From Brachycybe producta (lineage: Eukaryota; Arthropoda; Diplopoda; Playtdesmida; Andrognathidae), in contig JAUPFP010000013.1 of assembly GCA_036925085.1 (NCBI GenBank), positions 3,869,155 to 3,933,154 of the forward strand: a DNA stretch of 64,000 bases. The letters are read 5' to 3'. The notes under the pieces are model-generated. The model was not told where the DNA came from. It was given only the letters and a program-made list of their open reading frames with translations, and did not search any database. Of this stretch, positions 36,323 to 46,734 are shown piece after piece. Each line of letters opens with the position of its first letter. The stretch's first letter is position 1. A program made the translations under genes and the position numbers.

Positions 36323-36643
36323 TAGGGCTCGGATTTTATGCAAATATCAAGCAGATTTGTGGCATAAGTTCCAATTGTGAAGTAATCATCATCATCATCA
36401 TCATCATCATTAGAGCAACCCACAATTATGCTTTATCTAATCAAAAAGGCTGGTTAGAGGCTTGGTGTCTGGTTGCTATCAGTAGTCACCTACAAAGATC
36501 TATCCTTTAACCAGAATTTTGATTGAAAAAAAAAATATTAATTATTGGTTGATCTCAAAACGAGATTTGTTACTTCACAATTGGCTCTTGGGCCATAGAT
36601 TGAGAAACATTTGCTTGATATTTGCATAAAAATCCGAGCCCTA
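36323..36643 (+). mobile_element. hAT-like MITE, copy 2
   Basis: Ends TAGGGCTCGGATTTTATGCA and the complement of ATAAAAATCCGAGCCCTA. Flanks TTCATAAC (36315-36322) and GTCATAAC (36644-36651) match at 7 of 8. An (ATC)n microsatellite of about nine units at 36384-36411 expanded inside the element. The same interior is in the 14631-14945 copy. Confidence 0.82.
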
Positions 36644-37085
36644 GTCATAACTTACACCTCTTGGCTTCTAAGCTCTTCATTTCATTCGCTCAACTAAAGT
36701 AAACAATGTCTGCAAACATGCATTCTTCATGTGAAAGTTCATTTTGTTGAGTGAATTAAATGATTACAAGGCTAGGTACACACGAATCATGATCAATTCT
36801 TGCTTGGCCATCCATTGGTTTTCTTTGGAAATTTTATGTGGCTAACGTCTATTTTTTTCTCTTTTTTTTCACTAATTATTGTACATTTTTTCGTGGGATT
36901 ATGATTTAAATAAATGTGTATGTTTTCACGCCTTTTTATTGTTAAGCCATAATAGACCGTCTGTATCCGGTCTCTTTCTGTTGAAGAATAAAGCATCCAA
37001 CCGTCTGTTTCTTTTGAAATATTGCAGCAATTGAATCAGCTGACTACATACATTGTACAACAGCTAGGTTTCCTTTAACTATTAT

Positions 37086-37517
37086 GCCGCAGTCACACTA
37101 GGCTGGCTTCCCAGCTGCTGGTTGCTGCTGGCTGGTTGTAGCGCTCTAGCAGCATAATCTGAACTGCTACTAGCAGTTGCTTTCTCCAGCGGGCTAGTGA
37201 TTTTAACAGCGGCTGGTGAAGTTGGACATGTCCAACTTTAGCAGCTACCAGCTGGTCATGTGACTCCCTTCCTGCTGCTGCCATCTAGTGTGAACTTTTT
37301 GTTGCTAGTAGTGGCACTAGTGGGCAGTTGAAACTCCACTGCTTGTGTTGGTTGTTGTTAAGAGTTTGTGTTTTTGCAAGACGGTGATTGGATGACTTGC
37401 ACTGCTAATACCAGCAGTGACTGGACAAGTGTGAACCCAAAGCAGCTGCTGCTTGCTGTTGCTGCTAATAGCCAGCAGCAACCAGCGGCTTGTAAACCAG
37501 CCTAGTGTGACTGCCGC
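37086..37517 (-). mobile_element. PIF/Harbinger-like MITE, copy 3
   Basis: Same orientation as copy 2. Ends GCCGCAGTCACACTAGGCTG and CCTAGTGTGACTGCCGC, with TTA adjoining the left end and following the right. The interior includes the AGTTGGACATGTCCAACTT palindrome. Confidence 0.8.
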
Positions 37518-37610
37518 TTAAAAATGAGGAAAGTTAAATTGTATAGTTTATTAACTGAAAAACCATTTCGCATCTTTAAAATGAAACATTCATGTTGTAA
37601 ATACGAGCTG

Positions 37611-37735
37611 CAATGACTTTCAAGATGGAAAAGGTTATTGTTATTTCTATTTTTAAAAATGCAAATATATTTGTCTTTGAATGTGGAGATTCTACTCTCG
37701 CATGCCAACAATTACATAAATTAGTATTGATAACA
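37611..37735 (+). repeat. Interspersed segment, uninterrupted copy
   Basis: TGACTTTCAAGATGGAAAAG through GGAGATTCTACTCTCGCATG to ATTAGTATTGATAACA is also present at 44246-44541, where it is split by a foldback MITE. This copy is therefore the empty site. Confidence 0.65.
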
Positions 37736-38224
37736 CCTTAGACTATTACTCTACTGGACTGGCAACTCCCTATCTTCTACATGCTAAAGCGTTAAATGCA
37801 TGTTCATAGGCAAAATAAATAAGGCAAAAGTGATGCCAGCTCCGCCTGGTGGCATTATTTTAAAAGAAAATCGTTAGCTAGATTGTTTTTTTTTTTGCAA
37901 AGGGGAAGACATTGGGGTAAATCATATACTGTATGGCGAGTTATTTTAGTTTTTTCATTGTATTTCATTGTATTTCGTTGTATAGAGTTGACCTAGTTCC
38001 ACACAAGTGATTTTTCTTGCAATTCTAAAAGGGTATCAATGTCCCTTATTTTAGTTCACACCTTACTGGGGCCTGGGCCTTTTCCTCCCAGCCCCACACA
38101 TTAAAACAAAGAGATTTACCTGATAACCAGTAGCACAATGTATATGCGATTCTGTCTTTCTTTTATATTCTGCCTTTAAATCAAAGATGATTAATATCTA
38201 ATATTTTGTTGACCACTGGTCAGT

Positions 38225-38690
38225 CTTGTGACACCTCCCATGCCTGTGCACCTGATGCACATGTGTGAGTGAGGCCGCTCATTCCAAGAACCCTTTTCGC
38301 CGGAGGGCACCCTGTGGTGTCTGAAACTGCCCTGTTTACAAAGGTATCAGATTCGGTGAGGATTCTGTCCGAATTCTCATGAATTGTGACACTTTTAGGT
38401 AATTTTAGAAAAAGGAGTTTCTAAAATTAGAAACTTCAAAGGACAAAGATCGAAGTTTCTCACCATCGGTGGCAACCATTAATTCCAGAGTTAATTCTCT
38501 GGAATTATTCAAATTGTTCCAAGAAATTGGTTCTAAATAAGGAGATATTTTGGGACCAGAGCTCACCATTGGTCAGTCGGACCTGTGGGTGAGCCCTGGT
38601 CGACAGTGGCCTCTCCCAAGGGCAGAGGGAATAAAACTACATGCACAGGGCAGGCTCAATGACTGGCATCTAACATATGCGTGCTACAGT
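38225..38690 (+). other. GC-richer block, possible retroelement remnant
   Basis: Starts TGTGACACCTCCCATGCCTG and includes GCCGGAGGGCACCCTG and an AATAAA at about 38631. Composition differs from the surroundings and words are loosely shared with 33230-34270. It could be a solo LTR, but no terminal duplication was found. Confidence 0.3.
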
Positions 38691-38948
38691 TGGCTACTTT
38701 TATTATGACGTATTTCATTATGAAGGTCAAACCCTATTCATGGGCGGGTTATTGGATCAGTGACAACTAACGCAGGTGTTTACCTATTATCATTACAACT
38801 TACAATTGTCATTTATAATTGATGTTAATGAGTTAATTGAATAGGTCATTCAATAAAAGTTACCATGGTAAAAGTTTTATTATAAAACGACCATATTGGA
38901 TCTTTTTCAGTTCCGTATTTTTAACAGCAACATGTTAAATATTGTAAA

Positions 38949-39342
38949 ATAATATCGAGTTAAACTAAAATCAGGCTTTTAGGGTCGTATTATTAATGAA
39001 TGCTGTCGAGTCAAAATTAGTGCTAAACTCCTCAACATTTGGTAGGAAGTTACATGTAAACAGTTGATGAGTTTAGCACCAAATTTGACTTCAAAATAAT
39101 TAATAATGCTACCCTAATGGGTGGTCACAGCTGAGCATTTCACATATCATACTATTTTGAATAAAACCATTGAAAATGTCTATCTTTATGTCTAACATGA
39201 GTTTTAGTACTTAATTATTTTTAGCATGTGCTAACTCCATTAAGAATGTGGAAGCTCTTCAGATTAACAGTGTCTTTGACTTAGCAGTCATTAAGACTAC
39301 GACCCTAAAAGCCTGGTTTTAGTTTTACTTCATATTATTTTT
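38949..39342 (+). mobile_element. Foldback element of about 390 bp
   Basis: AACTAAAATCAGGCTTTTAG followed by GGTCGTA at the left is mirrored by TACGACCCTAAAAGCCTGGT at the right; the similarity continues outward into AATAATAT. A smaller inverted pair with GTGCTAAACTC / GAGTTTAGCAC lies inside. Class unknown. Confidence 0.6.
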
Positions 39343-39634
39343 TTAAATTTTATGCCCTAGTTGGGGTTTTTCATTTTGATCACTGATTCACTATTATTCT
39401 AAAATTGTCCATTAATCTGACACATTCTTAATGTTATTAAAAAAAAATTTAACAGTAAAAAAATAAGAGTCTATGTGTAATTTTCAAAGTTTCTACCATT
39501 TGAATTTATAATTTGAACATCTGGTATATAACATTTTTTGAAATGATAAAATAAGAAATAAAATAGACCCTCATCTACCCATAATGCAACAGCATGCTTA
39601 ATCTTGTATAGTGTAACTGTGAGCCTATCTTTTC

Positions 39635-39840
39635 ACAGGCAATTAGAAAACGGGATAAACAGAAGTTGGCTCCGCCCTTTTTTATGACGAACGTAACTCC
39701 TAATTGGTTGGTTATGTAGTCTGATGTCACATGCTCCGCCCATTTCAACTTCGAACCACACAACAAACCAATTAGATGTTGGCATTCGTCATAAAAAGGG
39801 CGGAGCCAACTTCTGTTCATCCCGTTTTCTAATTGCCTGT
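39635..39840 (+). mobile_element. Mutator-like foldback MITE, copy 3
   Basis: Ends ACAGGCAATTAGAAAACGGG and its complement. Perfect 9-bp duplications TATCTTTTC at 39626-39634 and 39841-39849. It lies about 300 bp upstream of the third cluster gene. Confidence 0.9.
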
Positions 39841-40157
39841 TATCTTTTCAGGTATATACGTGGTAGAAAATAAAGCTTTCTGGAGAGTGCAGCTATATTT
39901 GAAGCTAGGTTAAGAGCAGGGATTAATTAGGGATTTTTCTCAATGCCTTTTGTTAAGCATTAAAAGAGGAAGTGTCATCACTTAAAAAGTTCTGAGGTCA
40001 AAACAAGTAATTAAAGCATCTCCAAAAAAAATCTAAACAATTATAGCTGCAATATCTGGAGAAATTGTTTTTCTACTACATAAATGACATATATGTATGT
40101 ATTGAAAAGCGTCGCTCACAATCATACAGTATTTCTGTTGCTACTGTGACGAAAACC

Positions 40158-42942
40158 ATGCTTCTTTTTCGTACGTTCGCTTTACTTGTTCCACTGTTTG
40201 TGATTGGTAAGTTGATCTAGGCGTTTAATTGAGGTTACGGGGGTGTTTTAAAGTATGAACTCCTCTCGAACTCTTGATTATTCTGCCTTTCAGTTTCAGG
40301 TGTAAATTGAAGAAAAACTTTGAATGTGTTTTAGAAACTAGAAAGGGTAGTAGCTCAATCAGTTGGGAGTATTTTCATGTTGATATCTTTCAAAAGAAGC
40401 TTTTTATGTTGAGTTCAGGCACATACTGGCTTCAGTGGAGGTGAAAGGCGGCAGTTGCCACATGTGCGTTGTTTTGTGCGTGTTTTAGGGGCCGGTGCGA
40501 AAAACATTAACTTTTCTGCACGGCCCAGCTGTGTACGTACGTGTCATGCGTTTGGTTTAAGGATACGTATTTCGAAATTTATAACGTCTACAGTTTACAC
40601 TTGTGTGATGTAAGCAAGACATAATAAAGCGTACGTGTACAAAAGTGGAAATTAGGGTTTCCATTGCCGGCTTTTCGGTAATGCAGGATTATTGAAACCA
40701 GTAATACCGGTAAATTTCGGTAATAAAAGTTTAATTAGCGCTGTAAATAAAAACTCAAAAATTTCAATTTTTTAAATTAAAATTTAAATTCTTAACTAAT
40801 AATAAAAAATAATCATGTTAAATAAAATAGGTGGGTTTTTATTTCGTCTATATATCACAATTGTAACAAATGAAGATGTTGGGTTAATTTAGTACCTAAT
40901 TATGTACGGTATATATATATATACTGCACGGAAAGGATTTTAAGGACTTGCACTTAAAAGTGCATACAGATACCATTTTTGGGGACTGGCTCACTACAGC
41001 TAACTGGGTCACTACAGCTACCAGGCTCACTACAGCTACCAAAAAATATAGGCCTTTTTATTTATCAATACGTTTAGTTTAGATTAAATTCGGTTACATT
41101 TCAGTTTGAAAAAGTTTATTTTGAAAAATATCATCATGAAATAACGTTTTAAGAGCCTAGATCCACGTCCATCTTGTTGTTTGAGCAGACGACAACGAGA
41201 CAAATGAGTGTTCTTATATAGTGTTACTAAAACTGAAAGAAATCGCCTCACAATCGCTCAATTCAAATACAGTAAAGCGCAAAATGCAATAAAAAGTATT
41301 GTTCTTCATGTGCTCGATTTATATAATTTTTGAAAAGGTCCTTCTATTTTTAAACAAGGTTCAAAGTCGTTCGTTTTTTTAACCCCATGTTAAATCCCAT
41401 AGGATTAAAAACCGTCCCACAAACATTTGAAAAACTCTCGTTAAAACTGATTTAGAACAATAACAAAATAATGAGCACATACATTCATGTATTGGCTTCA
41501 CGATGTTTCCTTTTTATAAATTTTGAAAAGGTTCTTCTATTTTTTAATAACGTTTAAAATCGTTCGTTTTTTAACTCCATGTTAAGTCCCATAGGACTAA
41601 AACACCGTCCAACAAAAGTTAAGAGAACTCTTGATTAAAAATGATTTAGAGCAATCAGAAAAATTAGCACGTACTTACATGTGTTTATTGCCTTCAGAAT
41701 TATTCCTTTTTCTAAATTTTAAAAGGGCTTTCTATTTTTAAATAACATTTAAAATCTTACGTTTTTTTTAACTCCATGTTAAGTCCCGTAGGAGCAAAAA
41801 ACCGTCACCCAAACATTTGAAGAACTCCCGTTAAAAACAACTCAGAACAATAACAAAATAATTGTTACGTGCATTAATCTACTGGCTTCACAATGTTTTC
41901 TTTTTATAAGGTTAGCATGCAAAATTATTTTTCTATTAATTATTATGTGACTTCGAACCAAGAGAAAAAACGTTAAAAAACCGTTTTTCAATCAACAACG
42001 ATCGCAGCGCCTACATTCGGAGAAATTTTGAACTAAATGATGTATCTAGCCTCTTAATACTCACCAACTATTCTAATTTATACTTCGAATTTTTTTTTTC
42101 GTAACGGTTCGCTTGAAAAATATAAATGTTTTCAAAACCGCGGGTGGAGGGAAAAGGCCTTTTATAGAACGTAATAGGTTAATGGCCATCTGGAGGGACA
42201 CAAACAAAATAAATATCTATTCAGTAACCTTAACGTTACTGTTGTGTGGTTTTCAAGTTAGCCATGCTAGTAATAATTTGAATGAATTTATTTTTTCAAA
42301 TTGCATATTTTAGTTGAAGCAGATTTATCTCTGTCGGTGAAAGATGGAATTGAAAAGTTACAAAAATACCCGAATGGAAAGGATGGACTGGACTTAATTG
42401 ATATTAACCCAATTTACGTTGCTATCGAGAAGCGTCATTTAAATATTGAGTTGAACAACAACTTGAATGTCAAAGTTACACTGTCGGGTTTTTATTTTGA
42501 TGAATTCAATGATTTTAATATCAATACTGACGAAAGCACCGACGAGAAGATCGTACTAAATTTTGACGAAGAAGTACTTTTGGTTTTCGATTCCACAATT
42601 TCTAGAAAGACAGTAAATGAATATGGTGGAATTGCCATTACCGCCAAAAAAGCTGACATAAGGTTCGATTTAAATGGCGAATTCCAATTGAGTAATCTGA
42701 ACATTGTTCTTCATGATTTTGATGTTGCATTTAAATTTGGAGGCAGATCTTTTATCCAATCAAGTCTTAACGTTTTCAGGAAGATTTTTGCTCCGATTTT
42801 TGGGTTAAAGTTATCAACTCACGAAACACAGAAAAAAGGTTTCGTTAAGTTATACGGAGAATTGATTCGTATTGCAAATATGGAGCTTGCATCTGTCCTA
42901 AATCATAATCTAGCCCTATTGAAATCACAAACGATTGAGTAA
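40158..42942 (+). CDS. Secreted TULIP-like protein, copy 3
   Basis: Exons 40158-40206 and 42314-42942 encode 225 residues. Exon 1 gives a classic leader (MLLFRTFALLVPLFVI) and stops in phase 1 at GTAAGTTG; exon 2 follows TATTTTAG and continues VEAD. The mature protein has a helical start, alternating beta-type strands, FNINTDESTDE at about 84-94, an ISRKTVNEYGG segment, LSNLNIVL, a basic FRKIF stretch and NHNL near the end. No mature cysteine. The 2.1-kb intron is long because it holds the reverse copy of the TTAA-flanked element (41149-42057), one arm of palindromic family C (40248-40410) and a family D scrap. Removing these would leave an intron nearer to those of its sisters. Confidence 0.85.
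40248..40410 (+). mobile_element. Palindromic repeat family C, one arm
   Basis: CTCTCGAACTCTTGATTATT to TGATATCTTTCAAAAGAAGC matches only the left arm of the family. The right arm is missing; a GC-richer segment follows. It lies in the intron of the third cluster gene. Confidence 0.65.
41149..42057 (-). mobile_element. piggyBac-like non-autonomous element, copy 2
   Basis: The reverse complement of 24728-25634 over its whole length, bounded by TTAA on both sides with GAGCCTAGATCCACG and GAGGCTAGATACATC ends. The three internal repeats of about 190 bp are kept. It sits inside the single intron of the third cluster gene, antisense to it. Confidence 0.78.
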
Positions 42943-43080
42943 TCTCATGTTAATCTTAAATCTTAAAAAAGACCGTACCTGTTTATAACAATAGTAAGAA
43001 TTTTTGTAATTGTATAAAAAACGAACATTTTGTGTCACTAAACTTTCTGTTAAATTTCGCAAAATATGTACGACAAAAAA

Positions 43081-43340
43081 GGCCCTGTTTGCAATCACGG
43101 TCGGATTAAGGTTCGATTCATATTAAACAGACAAATCGGGGTCCAGTTGACCGTCGTCAAATATCGTACGAGAGATTTTCAAATGAAATCAAACATATTT
43201 TAGAAAGTTGGCGTTCACACTGTTGACCACACTCGAATAAGATCATGGTTTTTCATAAAGAAATTTGACCGGACAATGACCGGACGTTGTTAGGATCTCA
43301 TATTATGTAGAGACCCCTAAGCCAAGAATGGCCTCTAGGC
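43081..43340. other. Unannotated spacer after cluster gene 3
   Basis: GC-richer than average, with GACCGTCGTCAAATATCGTA and GACCGGACAATGACCGGACG; nothing recognised. Confidence 0.4.
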
Positions 43341-43347
43341 TTTTTCG

Positions 43348-43552
43348 ACAGGCAATTAGAAATTGGGACGAACTTCAGTTGGCTACGCCCTTTTTATGAC
43401 AAACGCAACTTCTAATTGGTTGGTTATGTAGTCTGACTTCACATGCTCCGCCCTTTTCGACGTCGAACCACCCAACAAACCAATTAGAAGTTGCCGGTCG
43501 TCATAAGAAGGGCGGAGCCAACTGAAGTTCGTCCTGATTTATAATTGCCTGT
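43348..43552 (+). mobile_element. Mutator-like foldback MITE, copy 4
   Basis: Ends ACAGGCAATTAGAAATTGGG and a complement ending AATTGCCTGT. Flanks GCTTTTTCG and GCTTTTTTT fit a 9-bp duplication blurred by a T run. It lies about 70 bp from an hAT-like element at 43620. Confidence 0.8.
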
Positions 43553-43619
43553 GCTTTTTTTTTTCGGTCTTCGCCCGCCCCCCGCCTCTCCGCGATATAA
43601 ATACGAATATGGTAAAATG

Positions 43620-43918
43620 CAAGGGCGGATTTACCAATAGGCAGAGTAGGCAGCTGCCTAGGGCGGAAAATTTTTGGGGGCGGCAAATTGTAAAATTTTT
43701 TTTTGGAAGTTCGTTTTGGATACAAAAAAAAGTATTGTAAAACAATAAACTGCCTAATATAACTTGGTTGGCAAGAGTAATTGAGGTAACAAGAGCCAGA
43801 ATGACCACTTCTGACAAAACAGTTGACATTACCATTGTTAAAAGCATACAAAAGTAACTTTATTACTTTAAGAAAAAAGTTGCTGCCTAGGGGCGGCAAA
43901 ATGGTAAATCCGCCACTG
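43620..43918 (+). mobile_element. hAT-like MITE
   Basis: Ends CAAGGGCGGATTTACC and the complement of GGTAAATCCGCCACTG, with inner arms around GGCAGCTGCCTAGGGCGG. A perfect 8-bp duplication GTAAAATG flanks it at 43612-43619 and 43919-43926. The 132-codon minus frame crossing it spans two elements and is not a gene. Confidence 0.87.
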
Positions 43919-44127
43919 GTAAAATGAATTTATTAATTTAAAATTTATGTTTACTTTTGTGGATACATAATTTTTAGTGTTTTCGAAAATGAATTTTTTA
44001 TAAAGATCTTTGTGGAATTTTTGGTAATAAATTTCTGTATTGAAGTTGTTTCGAATATCAGTAAGTCTAATAGATCATAATAACTGTGTAATGATTCTAA
44101 TGAGAGAGAGTGAGAGAGACTCGACTC

Positions 44128-44220
44128 AGTGGTGACGTACAACATGGCCGACGCCTCCCTAGCAAAGGTAAGGAGGCGGGACATCCCCTTGGTAACGAGC
44201 AATACCTCCTTACTCTAAAT
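44128..44220 (+). repeat. Interspersed repeat with ATGGCCGACGCC core, copy 2
   Basis: The counterpart of 35593-35690, followed closely by the segment that the next MITE interrupts. Confidence 0.6.
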
Positions 44221-44274
44221 ACCTTTTTAAATACTAACAGCACTGACTTTCAAGGTGGAAAAGGTTATTTGTAT

Positions 44275-44455
44275 ACAGGCAAGTGTGCGCAGCAGTAAAA
44301 TTTTGTTGGCTCCGCCCTTTTATGAGCGTCATCAATCTCTAATTGGTTTGCTACTTGGTTTGATGTGACATGCCTCGCCCTTTTTAATTGGTTGATACTT
44401 GGTCTGACGCTCATAAAAGGGCGGAGTCAACAAAATTTTACTGCTGGGCACATTT
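44275..44455 (+). mobile_element. Mutator-like foldback MITE, variant
   Basis: Left end ACAGGCAAGTGTGCGCAGCA, right end CTGCTGGGCACA; the arms include AAATTTTGTTGGCTCCGCCC and its complement. It interrupts a repeat that is intact at 37611-37735, which confirms insertion. The right terminus has lost the canonical GCCTGT. Confidence 0.65.
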
Positions 44456-44650
44456 TAGAATTGCACATATATTTGCCTTTGATGTTGGAGATTCTACACT
44501 CGCATGCCAACAATTATATAAATTAGTATTGATAACACAACTACAGCAAGTGTTTGAAAACGTTTGGCGTTTTGTTCTAAATCGACTGCAGTCAATTTTC
44601 AAGTAAGACGGATGATGCAAGTGAAACGATTACTAGAAGCAAGAGACAAT

Positions 44651-44858
44651 ACAGGCAATTAGAAATCGGGACAAACAGAAGTTGGCTCCGCCCTTTTTAT
44701 GACGACCGGCAACTTCTAATTGGTTTGTTGTGTGGTTCGACGTTGAAAAGGGTGGAGCATATGTGACGTCAGAGTACATAGCCAACCAATTAGAAGTTGC
44801 ATTCGTCATAAAAAGGGCGGAGCCAATTTTTGTTCGTCCCGATTTCTAATTGCACTGT
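44651..44858 (-). mobile_element. Mutator-like foldback MITE, copy 5
   Basis: Ends ACAGGCAATTAGAAATCGGG and its complement with one extra base (TTGCACTGT). Flanks AGAGACAAT and GGAGACAGT match at 7 of 9. The centre is inverted relative to the 27599 copy. Confidence 0.8.
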
Positions 44859-45282
44859 GGAGACAGTCACTAGAAGCCATTGGAGTTCTATGCTAAGGTT
44901 TCTTCTTCATTACAAAAGTGTAAATTATGATTGGCTAATCCGACGTTTGTGTTCGGTAAGTATTGATGTCATTAGAAGCTCTGTTGATTGTAACTACAAT
45001 GCTTCTATGGAATGCAAGGATGTTGGGCATTTCGTTTTTTGATGATGATGATCAATTTTTCATCATTTGTCAAATTACAACTATACCTATGATTGGGAAT
45101 AATCCCCCTCCACCTCTCGGTGCGAAATGGCTCTCGAACTGATTTGCTGATGCACTGCGTTGAATTGAATCACTAGAGTAAATTTATAACAGCACCATAT
45201 CAAATATGGCATACAAAATATGGCTGTTCGTGTGCAATAATATGGAACAGGAAAATACGGGCACCTCAATACAGAAAAAGTC

Positions 45283-45450
45283 ATAAAATTGTGACAATCA
45301 TACCTTATGATGTCACTGCCTGTGTGCTATAATTTTTATAACTCATATTTTTTATATGACAATATTTGTTTTAATAATGTTTTCTAATTTGTTTTTGTGA
45401 TTGTTACAAACTTTTGAGTTAGATGTGACTATTTACTGTCATAAAATCTG
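45283..45450 (+). repeat. Interspersed repeat, copy 2 of 2
   Basis: Matches 15397-15600: CATAAAATTGTGACAATCAT, ACCTTATGATGTCACTGCC and ATTTACTGTCATAAAA. Confidence 0.5.
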
Positions 45451-45907
45451 AATGCCTCAGTGTATTGATGACGTATAAGGTGGAGTCTTATCTTATATTT
45501 GGTAGTGCAATAATTATTTCATCCATTATTTTGAAGTTACCGATTTTTTTTTGGTTGCTAACAACTTTTTGTGACATTGTGCCACCACATCTGTTGCACG
45601 TACGTACGCCCCAACAATTGAACATGTGATTTGGATACCGGATACAGTGAGCCAAAAACTCGCTTATTCATAAATGCGAAAAAGAAAGAAAAAAATTGAA
45701 ATTAACATGAATTTTATATTTTTAATTTTAATTTCGTGTCTAAATGGCACATTTTCATTGGATGAAATAATCTAAATACCAGGTAGTGGTTTTAAATGTT
45801 CATTTCTTTTTAGAAACTGATTCCTAGTTTAATATCTATTTTAAAAATGAAACATGTCATTATTTTAGTTGATAGTATTGCAGATCATTTATTCTTATGG
45901 ACTAGAA

Positions 45908-46170
45908 GTGGTGGTTCCAGAACTTTTTTTTTTGTTGTTATTGTTGCTCACGTCATGGTAATTTTATTTCCTGGAGAAATCGCAACGCACCTTACAAATC
46001 GCATGTTACACTAGTGAGTGCACCTTTTACACCAACTGTTTGGTGCTTACGTCCAATAGATTATAAATTATTAAAAAAAATATTAAATTATATTAACACA
46101 TTAAATATAACATGCACAATTTTGTGGCACACCTAGAAAAACTTACGGCACACCTTTCGGGAATCACTGA
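45908..46170 (+). mobile_element. Probable hAT-like MITE
   Basis: The right end TTTCGGGAATCACTG (complement CAGTGATTCCCGAAA, running into GGTGTGCCG) is a common hAT terminus. The left edge near GTGGTGGTTCCAGAAC pairs with it imperfectly, and flanks GACTAGAA / AACTAGAT match at 6 of 8. Confidence 0.5.
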
Positions 46171-46734
46171 ACTAGATATATTAAATAATTGATTTAATAT
46201 TTTATTTATTTATTTGTAAATGTAAGTTTTTGCTTTAGGAGGAATTTCTGTGCATTTCAGTCAAACTTTTTTTTTTTCAGGAAAACCATTACAAAGAAAC
46301 TAGAATAGTGAATTATTATGCTAATAGTTTTTTTTTAACTTTTTATAATAACTCTGGGAGTTTGGCACAAAATCGAAAGGAATCAGGATATTAAACCCGG
46401 AAGGCCGACCCTACGTATTATGGGAAAAGGTGATGGAAATGACGATGAACAGTTTGAAAAATAAGAAAATAAATTTTGTTTGTGAAATTTTGATTAAAAA
46501 ACCTAAAAAAAAAAACGGGATCATTTTCAAACTACTGTGAAATGTATTATTTTTTAAGAGAAATGAAAATGAAAAAACGTTTAGCATAATCTTCTACCTT
46601 TCTAGTTTACTTTTCAACAATTTGAATTTTATCAGAGAATGTTGTTCCTGAAAAACATACACGGCTCAATCAAGCCTATAGTTTAAAAAAATCTAGTTTT
46701 TCTGTTTGCAGTATTGATACTCTAACCGAAAACC

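Noticed and set aside
43501..43899. 132-codon minus-strand frame
   Set aside because: Runs across the edges of two unrelated transposable elements; not a plausible gene.
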